Part shown: piece by piece, positions 32,526-40,633 of the stretch
How positions within the stretch are numbered: position 1 is the stretch's first letter
How the letters are laid out: every line of letters starts with the position of its first letter
Source: Streptomyces sp. NBC_01465
Lineage (GTDB): Bacteria > Actinomycetota > Actinomycetes > Streptomycetales > Streptomycetaceae
NCBI RefSeq assembly: GCF_036227325.1
Contig: NZ_CP109467.1
Location: 1,178,001-1,242,000, forward strand
DNA length: 64,000 nucleotides
Direction of reading: 5' to 3'
Made by a program: the position numbers and the translations under genes
Notes under the pieces: model-generated
What the model was told of the DNA's origin: nothing
The model's database searches: none
The model's input: the letters and a program-made list of their open reading frames with translations, nothing else

Positions 32526-34193
32526 TCAGTGGGGGGAACGCAGTTCCCGCCTGAGGATCTTCCCACTCGCCGTCTTCGGCAGCTCCGGCAGGATCTCCAC
32601 CTCGCGCGGGTACTTGTACGCGGCGAGGCGTTCCTTGCAGTACGCGGAGAGGTCCCCGGGCTCCAGTTCGGCACCCGGGCGCAGGCTGACGTACGCCTTC
32701 ACCGACTCTCCCCGGTACGCGTCCGGGATCCCCACGACCGCCGCCTCGCGCACCGCGGGGTGCGTGTAGATGACGTCCTCTACCTCGCGCGGCCAGACCT
32801 TGAAGCCCGACGCGTTGATCATGTCCTTCTTCCGGTCGACCACGTACAGCCAGCCGTCGGGGTCCATGAAGCCGATGTCGCCGGTCCTCAACTCCCCGTC
32901 GGGGAAGGCCGCTTCCGTCGCCTCGGGCAGACGCCAGTAGCCGGAGACCACCTGGGGGCCGCGTACCGCGATCTCGCCCTGTTCGCCGAAGGGGACGTCG
33001 TCGCCGTTCTCGTCGACGATACGGACGACCGTGTCGGGTCCGGGAACGCCCACGGAGAGCGTGCCGGAGACCGGGTCGACCGGGGCCTCGTGCTCCGGCG
33101 GGACCGCCGCGCAGGGCGCGGTGCACTCGGTGAGTCCGTACCCGTTGCGGATGTACGGGCCGAAGCCCGCCCGGAACTTCTCCACCAGGGCCGGCGGGAC
33201 CGGCGCCCCGCCCGAGGAGATCACCTGGAAGGAGGAGAAGTGGTCGGGGGTCGCGCCCGGGGTCGCGGCGAGCGCCATGAAGGCGGTCGAGGGGCCCACG
33301 GTGTAGGCGGGGCGGTGTTCGAGGAACGCGTCCAGTACGACGCCCGGGTGGAAGCGGTAGGCCAGCACCAGGGTGCCCGCGTTGGCGAGGGCGGTGGCCA
33401 GCTCGCAGACCATGCCGGTGATGTGGAAGAGCGGGGCCAGGGCGAAGTAGGCCGCACCCTCGGGTATGGGGTGGCCGGTGCGCTGGCGTTCGGCGTTGAT
33501 CATGATGTTGCCGTGGGCGTTCATGGCACCCTTGGGGGTGCCGCTCGTGCCGGACGTGTAGCTGATCAACGCCACGTCGGTGGCCGCCAGTTCGCGGTCG
33601 TCGGGTGCCGGGTGGCCCTGGCGGGCCACCGCCAGGAGGTCCGCCGCGTCGGCTGCCTGCTCCAGGCGGTCGAAGCCGAGGACGCGCTCGTCGTTGCGCG
33701 TCTGGAGGTCGCGTTCGCAGGCGGTGAGGGCCGTACGGACCGGGGAGTCGGCTGCCGTCTCGCGCAGGTAGGAATCCCAGGCGCGGTCCGAGCAGATCAG
33801 GGCCGAGACCTCGGCGTCGCGCAGGACATGGCCGACCTCGCCCGACTTGTACATCGGGTTGAGCGGCACCACGACCGCCCCGGCCTTCCAGGCGCCGAGC
33901 AGCGCGAGCACGAAGTGCGGGCTGTTCTGCAGCATGATCGCGACGCGGTCGCCCTGCCGGATCCCCTCGGCGGCGAGGTGGCCCGCGACCGAGTCGGAGA
34001 GGGCGTCGGTCTCGCGGTAGGTGAGGCGGCCGTCGAAGTAGGCGATCGCGGGGTGGTCCGGGGAGCCGGCCACGCTGTCGCGGAAGGCGTGCAGGACGGT
34101 GGGGCGGGGGTCGAGCGGGGCGCGCTGGGCCTCGCTGAGGCGGCCGAGCCAGGGCTTGGCCGCGTAGATCGACGCCGGTGCTGTGCTGGTCAC
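32526..34193 (-). CDS. AMP-forming acyl-CoA synthetase, LvaE-like position
   Basis: A 555-residue ligase. P-loop is SYTSGTSGTPKGAM, A5 is NGYGLTECTAPCA, hinge is WLYVVDRKKDMINASGFKVWPREVE and the catalytic Lys is in LPKTASGKILRRELR. The start is the GTG at 34193, which overlaps the SDR stop by four bases (GTGA); the longer frame to 34487 translates SDR sequence out of frame. It would make the CoA thioester that feeds the SDR, kinase and dehydrogenase. Acyl chain specificity is unknown. Confidence 0.88.
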   Translation of the reverse strand: MTSTAPASIYAAKPWLGRLSEAQRAPLDPRPTVLHAFRDSVAGSPDHPAIAYFDGRLTYRETDALSDSVAGHLAAEGIRQGDRVAIMLQNSPHFVLALLGAWKAGAVVVPLNPMYKSGEVGHVLRDAEVSALICSDRAWDSYLRETAADSPVRTALTACERDLQTRNDERVLGFDRLEQAADAADLLAVARQGHPAPDDRELAATDVALISYTSGTSGTPKGAMNAHGNIMINAERQRTGHPIPEGAAYFALAPLFHITGMVCELATALANAGTLVLAYRFHPGVVLDAFLEHRPAYTVGPSTAFMALAATPGATPDHFSSFQVISSGGAPVPPALVEKFRAGFGPYIRNGYGLTECTAPCAAVPPEHEAPVDPVSGTLSVGVPGPDTVVRIVDENGDDVPFGEQGEIAVRGPQVVSGYWRLPEATEAAFPDGELRTGDIGFMDPDGWLYVVDRKKDMINASGFKVWPREVEDVIYTHPAVREAAVVGIPDAYRGESVKAYVSLRPGAELEPGDLSAYCKERLAAYKYPREVEILPELPKTASGKILRRELRSPH

Positions 34194-34954
34194 TTGCCCG
34201 CCCCTTCCCACTTCTGCTGCAGGTGGTTCATATTGCCGATCCAGCGGTCGGGGTCGGCCGCCCGCGCCTGGTAGTAGCCCGCGACCTCGGGGTGCGGCAG
34301 GACCAGGAAGCGGTCCTCGGCGATCGCCGTGAAGAGCGCGTCGGCGACGTCCTCGGGCTCGATGGCGGTCGGTGTCAGGACGAGGTCGCCCGCCGAGCCG
34401 GACGCCGTGAGCATGTCGGTGCGGACACCCTGCGGACAGATCGCGTGGACCTTCAGACCCCGGTGGCGGTAGGTGAGCGCGAGCCACTCGGCGAAGGCGA
34501 GGGCTCCGTGCTTGGTGACGCTGTACGGCGCCGCGCCGATCATGGTCAGCAGCCCCGCGGCCGAGACGGTGGAGACGAAACGGCCCTCGCCGCGCTCCAG
34601 CCAGTCGGGAAGGAGCTCTCGGGCCGCCCGTACGTGGGCCATCACGTTCACGTCCCAGGCGGAGGCCCAGACGTCCTCGTCGGCGAAGGCGTCGCCGCCC
34701 GAGCCGAGGCCGGCGTTGGCGCAGTAGATGTCGATGGTCCCGCCGAGCGCCTCGCGCGCCTCGGCGACGATCCCGGAGGCGTCTCCGGGGAGCGCGATCG
34801 CTCCGATCGCCTCGGCCGACGCCTTGGTCTTGTCCGGGTCCAGATCGTTGACCACGACTCTGGCTCCCTCGGCGGCGAACCGGCGGGCCAGCGCGGCCCC
34901 GATCCCGCCGCCCGCTCCTGTGACCACGACGCCCGCGCCCTGGACCGTACTCAT
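34190..34954 (-). CDS. SDR-family oxidoreductase, LvaD-like position
   Basis: A 254-residue short-chain dehydrogenase: GAGGGIGAALA cofactor motif, NDLD after strand 2 (NAD-type acidic residue), CANAGLG, and catalytic SAAG...YSVTKHG. It would interconvert a keto/hydroxyacyl-CoA, matching the 4-ketoacyl-CoA reductase role of LvaD. The ATG at 34954 lies 37 bases downstream of the operator copy at 34992-35003. It is the first gene of SDR-ligase-TetR and is translationally coupled to the ligase. Confidence 0.87.
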   Translation of the reverse strand: MSTVQGAGVVVTGAGGGIGAALARRFAAEGARVVVNDLDPDKTKASAEAIGAIALPGDASGIVAEAREALGGTIDIYCANAGLGSGGDAFADEDVWASAWDVNVMAHVRAARELLPDWLERGEGRFVSTVSAAGLLTMIGAAPYSVTKHGALAFAEWLALTYRHRGLKVHAICPQGVRTDMLTASGSAGDLVLTPTAIEPEDVADALFTAIAEDRFLVLPHPEVAGYYQARAADPDRWIGNMNHLQQKWEGAGK

Positions 34955-34988
34955 CTGGACCTGCCTCTCCCTTGAGTGCACCAGCAGA

Positions 34989-35004
34989 CTAACCAGTCGG
35001 TATG
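34989..35004 (-). promoter_or_regulatory. Second copy of the TetR operator core
   Basis: On the minus strand 35003-34992 reads ATACCGACTGGT, identical over 12 bases to 29459-29470. The following half is degenerate (TAGT instead of CGGC). It lies in the 120-bp region between the SDR unit and the divergent NamZ-like gene and so could influence both. Confidence 0.6.
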
Positions 35005-35074
35005 TGTCATTGGAAGGGGTCAGGGGGCTAGCCTGCGTGGCCATGACAGTCGGAGCGATCACGGAGGTAGTCAA

Positions 35075-36316
35075 GTGAGCCTGTCCAGAAGGGGATTGCT
35101 GGCCGCGAGCGGCGCGGTCGGCGCCGCGGGTGTCGTGACATCCGGTGCGGGTACGGCCGCCGCGCACGGGCGGGTGCGGACCGGTTTCGACCGGCTGGCC
35201 GCCGACGGGTACCGGCTGCTGGCCGGGCAGAAGGTCGGCATCGTCACCAACCCGACCGGCACCACCCAGGACGTGCGCCACATCGTCGACGTCATGCACC
35301 CCGACCCCCGGGTGAACCTGACCGCGGTCTTCGGGCCCGAGCACGGGTTCCGGGGCACCGCGCAGGCGGGCGGGTCCGAGGGGCGCTACGACGACCCGGC
35401 GACGGGGCTGCCGGTCTACGACACGTACACCAAGAGCGGGCAGCCCCTCGCGGACATCTTCACCGCGTCCGGCGTGGACACCGTCGTGTTCGACATCCAG
35501 GACGCGGGCGCGCGCTTCTACACGTACATCTGGACGCTGTACGACTGCATGGAGGCGGCCGCGCTCGCCGGCAAGCGCTTCGTCGTCCTGGACCGGCCCA
35601 ACCCGGTGACCGGGCGGGCGGCGCTGGGGCCCGTCATGCACCCGGAGTTCGCGACGTTCGTCGGGCGCAAGCCCATCTCGCAGGCGCACGGCATGACGGT
35701 CACCGAGCTGGCACGCCTCTTCAACGGCGAGTATCTGGCGCAGCCGGTGGAGCTGGAGACCGTGGCCATGTCGGGGTGGCGGCGGCGCGACTTCTTCGAC
35801 GCGACTGGGCTGCCGTGGGTGCCGCCGAGCCCGAACATGCCGACGCCCGACACGGCGCTGGTCTACTCGGGCACCTGCCTCTTCGAGGGGACGAACCTCT
35901 CCGAAGGGCGCGGTACGACAAGGCCGTTCGAGCTCCTGGGCGCGGAAGGCATCGACGGGAAGTGGGCCGCGGCAGCGAACGCGCTCGGCCTGGACGGGGT
36001 GCGCTTCCGGGAGGCGTACTTCGCTCCGACCTTCTCCAAGTTCCAGGGCAAGACGGTCGGCGGGGTCCAGCTCCACGTCCAGGACCGGGAGTCGTTCGAC
36101 CCGGTGCGCACCGCGATCGGGCTGCTGGTGACCGCCCAGCAGGTCTGGGACGGATTCGCCTGGCGGTCCGACAACTGGATCGACAAACTGACGGGTTCCA
36201 CGCAGGTCCGCACCCTGATCGACGCGGGGGCCTCCACCGACGAGGTCGTCGCCGCCTGGCAGGGCGAACTGGCCGCGTTCCGGGCCGTACGGAAGCGGTA
36301 TCTGGCCTATCACTGA
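35075..36316 (+). CDS. Tat-exported DUF1343 protein, NamZ-like exo-N-acetylmuramidase (GH171)
   Basis: A 413-residue exported protein. Residues 2-32 form a Tat signal (SRRGLLAASGAVGAAG, AAA-HG). The GH171 domain begins VGIVTNPTG and carries AVFGPEHGFRG, VFDIQDAGARFYTY, VLDRPNP, and the C-terminal FSKFQGKTVGGVQLHV. Family members cleave terminal N-acetylmuramic acid from peptidoglycan fragments. The GTG at 35075 has GGAGG seven bases upstream. No MurNAc recycling genes (murQ/murP type) adjoin, so its role is cell-wall turnover or scavenging by inference. Confidence 0.87.
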   Translation: MSLSRRGLLAASGAVGAAGVVTSGAGTAAAHGRVRTGFDRLAADGYRLLAGQKVGIVTNPTGTTQDVRHIVDVMHPDPRVNLTAVFGPEHGFRGTAQAGGSEGRYDDPATGLPVYDTYTKSGQPLADIFTASGVDTVVFDIQDAGARFYTYIWTLYDCMEAAALAGKRFVVLDRPNPVTGRAALGPVMHPEFATFVGRKPISQAHGMTVTELARLFNGEYLAQPVELETVAMSGWRRRDFFDATGLPWVPPSPNMPTPDTALVYSGTCLFEGTNLSEGRGTTRPFELLGAEGIDGKWAAAANALGLDGVRFREAYFAPTFSKFQGKTVGGVQLHVQDRESFDPVRTAIGLLVTAQQVWDGFAWRSDNWIDKLTGSTQVRTLIDAGASTDEVVAAWQGELAAFRAVRKRYLAYH

Positions 36317-36343
36317 GCCGTATTCCGCAGGATGCTGCGGACT

Positions 36344-37618
36344 ATGACAGACACGGATGTGGAGCCGTACCGGGAGATCACGTTCGACAAGGACGGCGAC
36401 GTCGATCCCCGGGAGCGCGATCTGCTGGCCACGCTGGACGTCACGGACCTGGTGATGTTCGCGCACGGCTGGAACAGCAGCCGGCAGGGCGCCACCGCGC
36501 TCTACCGCCGGTTCTTCGCCCCGGTCCCCGGGCTGCTCGCGGGTGCCCCGGGGGTCCGGATCGGCTACGCGGGCATCATCTGGCCCTCCATGGTCTTCGC
36601 GGACGAGCCGATCCCGGACTTCAAGCACCAGTCGGCGGTGGCCGCGGGGCCGGGGCTCGACCCGGAGTCGCAGCGGTCGCTGATGCAGTTCTTCCCCGAC
36701 CGTGCCGACACGGTCGAGCGGCTGGCGCAGCTCCTCGACGAGCAGCCCGAGGACCGGGGCGCGTTCGACGAATTCGGGCTGCTGGTACGGCAGTTGGTGG
36801 ACGTACCGGTGCAGAGCCCGGACGCGCGCTTCGCCACCGACACGGACACGGACGACGGCCCCCAGAGCGATCCGGCCATGCTGTACGAGGACACCCTGAC
36901 CGTCTGCACGCTCTTCGCCGACGCGCTGGCCGAGACCGGGGCCGCCCCCGAGGAACTCTTCGGCGGCGGGCTCAAGCGGCTGTGGGGCGGGGCGAAGGAG
37001 CTGCTGCGGCAGGCCACGTACTACGCGATGAAGCGGCGCGCCGGGACCGTCGGTCAGCTGGGACTCGGACCGCTGCTCGGGCGTCTCGCCCGGGCCAGGC
37101 CGGGGATGCGGGTACATCTGGTCGGGCACAGCCAGGGGGCGCGGCTGGTCTCGTTCGGGCTGCGCGGGCTGCCCGCCGGGGTGGGGAACGTACGGTCGCT
37201 GACACTGCTCGAAGGGGCCTTCTCGCACTACGCGTTCGCCGCGAACGGGGTCCTCGCGGGGCTGCAGTCGCGGGTGGCCGGCCCTGTGGTCAGCTGCTAC
37301 TCGCACTTCGACACCGCGCTCGGAGTGATCTATCCGATCGCCTCGCGGCTGGCCGGCGACTCGTTGGGCGCCGTCGACGACGACCCGCGCTGGGGTGCGA
37401 TCGGCCACGACGGGATCCAGTCCGTGGACGGGACCGTCCGGCTCACCCTGCAGAACGCGCTGGGTCTCGGCGGACGCTTCCCGACCGCGGGGTGCGTGAA
37501 CATCGACGCGGCCTCGGTCGTACGCAACGGGGGCCCGCCCGGCGGCGCGCACACCGACATCTGCCACGAGGAGCTGGCGAAGGTGGTGCTGGCGGCGGGC
37601 CGGATCGGTGCTGTGTGA
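36344..37618 (+). CDS. Alpha/beta hydrolase-fold protein, substrate unknown
   Basis: A 424-residue soluble protein. It has an oxyanion-type FAHGWNSSR early, nucleophile elbow VHLVGHSQGARLVSF near the middle, and candidate acidic and histidine residues in SHFDTALGVIY and GGAHTDICHEEL. No signal peptide. The fold is lipase/esterase-like. The ATG at 36344 is preferred to 36332, which lacks a spaced ribosome site. It starts 27 bases after the NamZ-like gene. A 16-bp hairpin overlaps its stop codon. Confidence 0.78.
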   Translation: MTDTDVEPYREITFDKDGDVDPRERDLLATLDVTDLVMFAHGWNSSRQGATALYRRFFAPVPGLLAGAPGVRIGYAGIIWPSMVFADEPIPDFKHQSAVAAGPGLDPESQRSLMQFFPDRADTVERLAQLLDEQPEDRGAFDEFGLLVRQLVDVPVQSPDARFATDTDTDDGPQSDPAMLYEDTLTVCTLFADALAETGAAPEELFGGGLKRLWGGAKELLRQATYYAMKRRAGTVGQLGLGPLLGRLARARPGMRVHLVGHSQGARLVSFGLRGLPAGVGNVRSLTLLEGAFSHYAFAANGVLAGLQSRVAGPVVSCYSHFDTALGVIYPIASRLAGDSLGAVDDDPRWGAIGHDGIQSVDGTVRLTLQNALGLGGRFPTAGCVNIDAASVVRNGGPPGGAHTDICHEELAKVVLAAGRIGAV

Positions 37619-37632
37619 TCCGGCCCGCCGCC
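37591..37632. terminator. 16-bp perfect hairpin overlapping a stop codon
   Basis: GGCGGCGGGCCGGATC (37591-37606) pairs perfectly with GATCCGGCCCGCCGCC (37617-37632). The ten-base loop holds the first base of the TGA (37616-37618), so the left arm is coding. It separates convergent genes ending at 37618 and 37643. Confidence 0.85.
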
Positions 37633-37642
37633 GTCTCAACTC

Positions 37643-40423
37643 CTAGCGGTGGGAGGGGAATTCGACGACCTGCTGGTACGTCGGACGGTTCTGCCACTGC
37701 ATCGGCCAGAACTTCAGGCCGCCCAGCGGACGGTGGATGATCGCGTCCGAGCACCACTGGTCACCGGCGGAACAGCTGTCGTCCCCGGGGTACACCTGGG
37801 CCGGGGTCTTGGCCGCGGCCCGGGTGAGCGTGGTGAGCAGCGCGTCGCGGCAGGCGCTCAGGTCGCCGCCTCCGCAGAGGGAGGTGGGGAGCCAGCCCTT
37901 GACCGGCTTCCCGAGCACCGTACGGATGTCCTTGTCGACATAGCTCCACCAGCCGTACTGGAAGGCCGATCCGGCATGACCGCCCGTGGGGCCCTGGCTC
38001 GCGGAGGGTGCCTGGTCGACGGAGAGGTTGGCCGTGAGCTTCGTGTACAGGTCGTCGCCGAGCTGCGGCTTGAACTCCGACTCCACGAGCAGCGGCCACC
38101 ATGCGTCCATGATGCGGACCGCGTCCGGGTGCGTGTAGACGTGCGAACTCTGGGCGTTCTCCTTGCGCTGGGTTCCGTCGGCCGACCAGGACTCAAGCAG
38201 CTGGATCGCCTGGGCTGCGGCCGGGTCGGTGACCGGCTTGGAGCGCAGGACCTTCAGCAACTCGGGCAGGACGTCCTCGCCGCGCAGATCGGTGACGGCG
38301 GCCTGCGCCATCGCCCGGGTGAGCGAAGCGCGGGTGACGCCGCCCTGCTGCACGAGGGCCGCGACGCGGTCGCCCAGGAGGTCGACGCGGTGGACGGGGC
38401 CGTTGCCGAAACCGGCCGAAGTGAACTCCTTGGCCTGCTTGTTGTTCCACGAGACGTAGTAGTCCTGGCCGACGGACTGCGGGTGCTGGGCGGCCGGGGT
38501 GAGCTCCATGGTGTTGCGTACGGGGTCGAAGCCCTTCCACTCATACGCCTGCTCGGCCTTGACCGGGAAGGACGCGTCGACGCCGTCGGCGCGCACCGGG
38601 TTCATCCCGCTGTTGAAGTACGCCGCCTCGCGGGAGTCCGCGTAGAACCAGTTGAAGGCGTAGCCGATGTGGTCGGCGGCCTGCTGGAAGGTCTTGGCGT
38701 CCGTCACGTACGAGGGGTCGTTGAGCATCTGGAAGCCGACGATGGAGTCGGCCTCGTGGCGGTAGGTGGAGCGCAGCGAGGTGTACGCGACGGGCTTGCC
38801 GCCGACCGTGGCGCGGTGGGTGACGATGCCGTACTTCGTGCGCCAGACCTGCATCCGGTAGGAGCCCGCGGCCGTCGAGTCGGCGAGCGTGGGCTTCCAG
38901 GAGTTGGTGCGCTCCATCTTCTCCATGGGGGTGCAGACGCCCCGGTAGAGGTAGTGGGTGTCGTCCTGGCAGAGCTCGAGGGCGTAGGTGTCGGTGATGT
39001 CCTGGCCCGCCGAGGTGGCGGACCAGGCGTAGTCCTGGCCGCGGCCCAGCTGGATGTACATGCCGACGCCCGCGAAGGAGACGCCCCGGGCGCTGATGCC
39101 CGGGCCCTGGAGCTCCTGGAGCATCAGGAGCTGGGGCAGGAAGTACCCGGTCTGCGGGCCGAAGACGGCGATCGGGTTTCCGCTCGCGGTGTGCTGACCT
39201 GAGACGACGAGGGCATTCGACATGCCCTTCTTCTGGCTGAACAGGTCGGCGGGGAGCACCCCGTTGTCGTAGATGCCCTGGAGCGGCTTGAGCGCTTTCG
39301 GGGCCTTGACCGGGGTCTCGGCGGCCGTCTTGGCGCCGCCCGTGCGGTCGTAGACGAGGGGTTCGGACTTCACCGAACCGGGGTCGGGCATCGCCGCGCC
39401 GCGCGGGTTCGCCGGCTTGCCCGCGTACGGGAAGCTGGTGCCGTCGTGGACGGTGAGCGTGGCCTCCGGGTCGTTGCGCATCCGGAAGGACTCCCAGACC
39501 TTGGTGCCCTCCTCGACGCCGTACTTCTGCTGGGCGGCGAGCAGCGAGATCGCGGACTGGACCTCGCCGCCTCCGCCGCCGCCGAAGAGACCGCCGACGA
39601 CCGACGCGAGCGCGATCATGTCGGTGACCTTGAAGGGCTGGATCTCACCGGCGTTGGTGATCGCGTCGATCTTGCCGGTGAGGACGTACTCGCCGGGGAA
39701 GTAGCGGCCGTCCTTGGACTTCTGGCGGTAGGCGTTGATGCCGTCGACGTACGCCTGCGCGTCGGCCATGGCCTGCTTGCCGCGCTCGCCCTGGGTGGTG
39801 GCGATGTAGTCGACCTGGTCCTGGAGGTCCGCTTCCGTGTACGGGGCCTGCGGCCAGAACTCCTGCTCCAGGCCCTGGTTGGCCAGCGCGCCGCCCGCGA
39901 AGGAGGTGAGCTCGCCGCGGCCGATGTGGCGGAAGAGGTCCATGAGCCAGAGGCGGTCCTGGCCGGCCGCGTAGCCGGCGCCGAACTCGGTTCCGTAGCG
40001 GGTGGTGCCCTTGATGTGCGGGACGCCGGTCTTCTTGTCGCGGGTGATGGAGACGTCGTCGCGGGGCTTGGTGACGGACTCGACCTGGTCGGAGGGGACG
40101 CCGAAGGAGGCGTCGTTGAAGAAGTCGCTCAACTTCGCGTCGGTGAGGGAGCCGGCCCCGGCCGCGAGGGCGTCGTAGGGGCCCATCTGGTCGGCGCTGT
40201 GGGCGGGGCGGGTGCCGAGCGCGCGGTGGGCGAGGATCGCGGCGAGGGTGGCGTTGCCGTTCTCACCGGGCGGCAGGATGTCGTTGCACTGCCCCGCGCA
40301 GTAGTCGCCGGCGGGCGCCGGATCCGCCGCGGTCGCCTGCGGCAGGGGGGCGAGGAGTGCCGTACCGAGGGCAAACACCGTTGCCGCGACGGCAGTTCTG
40401 AGCTTTGCGGTGCGTGGTCGCAT
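37643..40423 (-). CDS. Secreted penicillin-acylase-family (S45) Ntn hydrolase
   Basis: A 926-residue exported amidase precursor. Residues 1-33 are a signal peptide (ATA-AD). The alpha subunit runs to about Gly400-Met401. The beta-subunit N-terminal nucleophile is Ser402 in KKGMSNALVVSG, exposed by autocleavage. The typical FGPQTGYFLPQLL and active-site Asn region (YYVSWNNKQAKE) follow. Four cysteine pairs suit an extracellular protein. Related Streptomyces enzymes deacylate lipopeptides, acyl-homoserine lactones or beta-lactams; substrate is unassigned. AAGGAG precedes the ATG. Monocistronic. Confidence 0.9.
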   Translation of the reverse strand: MRPRTAKLRTAVAATVFALGTALLAPLPQATAADPAPAGDYCAGQCNDILPPGENGNATLAAILAHRALGTRPAHSADQMGPYDALAAGAGSLTDAKLSDFFNDASFGVPSDQVESVTKPRDDVSITRDKKTGVPHIKGTTRYGTEFGAGYAAGQDRLWLMDLFRHIGRGELTSFAGGALANQGLEQEFWPQAPYTEADLQDQVDYIATTQGERGKQAMADAQAYVDGINAYRQKSKDGRYFPGEYVLTGKIDAITNAGEIQPFKVTDMIALASVVGGLFGGGGGGEVQSAISLLAAQQKYGVEEGTKVWESFRMRNDPEATLTVHDGTSFPYAGKPANPRGAAMPDPGSVKSEPLVYDRTGGAKTAAETPVKAPKALKPLQGIYDNGVLPADLFSQKKGMSNALVVSGQHTASGNPIAVFGPQTGYFLPQLLMLQELQGPGISARGVSFAGVGMYIQLGRGQDYAWSATSAGQDITDTYALELCQDDTHYLYRGVCTPMEKMERTNSWKPTLADSTAAGSYRMQVWRTKYGIVTHRATVGGKPVAYTSLRSTYRHEADSIVGFQMLNDPSYVTDAKTFQQAADHIGYAFNWFYADSREAAYFNSGMNPVRADGVDASFPVKAEQAYEWKGFDPVRNTMELTPAAQHPQSVGQDYYVSWNNKQAKEFTSAGFGNGPVHRVDLLGDRVAALVQQGGVTRASLTRAMAQAAVTDLRGEDVLPELLKVLRSKPVTDPAAAQAIQLLESWSADGTQRKENAQSSHVYTHPDAVRIMDAWWPLLVESEFKPQLGDDLYTKLTANLSVDQAPSASQGPTGGHAGSAFQYGWWSYVDKDIRTVLGKPVKGWLPTSLCGGGDLSACRDALLTTLTRAAAKTPAQVYPGDDSCSAGDQWCSDAIIHRPLGGLKFWPMQWQNRPTYQQVVEFPSHR

Positions 40424-40456
40424 GCGTGCTCCTTGTGAGGGCCGATGCGCCGGAGG

Positions 40457-40500
40457 TTACTGGCGAGGTGACCCGTCAGTAAGGTGAACATGCGTCACCT
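40457..40500. promoter_or_regulatory. Interleaved inverted repeats upstream of the acylase gene
   Basis: TTACTG (40457-40462) with CAGTAA (40477-40482), and AGGTGAC (40466-40472) with GTCACCT (40494-40500), lie 35-75 bases upstream of the acylase start. GTTCACC (minus strand, 40490-40484), a half-site also used by PhoP/AfsR-type regulators, occurs here once. This is the largest non-coding stretch of the window (40424-40633). Confidence 0.35.
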
Positions 40501-40633
40501 TTTCGTAATCGCCACACTCCCACCCGAAGAGCCCATCGGTGATGGCAGCCATCGGGAATTGGATGGAGCCAAAACGGGCAGCCGTACGTCTATCCCTCAA
40601 CGCCGAAGTACCAGCGACGGAGGTGGACGTGCG

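Noticed and set aside
22364..34193. Steroid catabolism cluster (KstD-like flavoprotein, KstR2-like TetR, acyl-CoA genes)
   Set aside because: No ring-cleavage (HsaC-type), KshA/B or mce4 genes occur, and the genes belong to separately regulated units.
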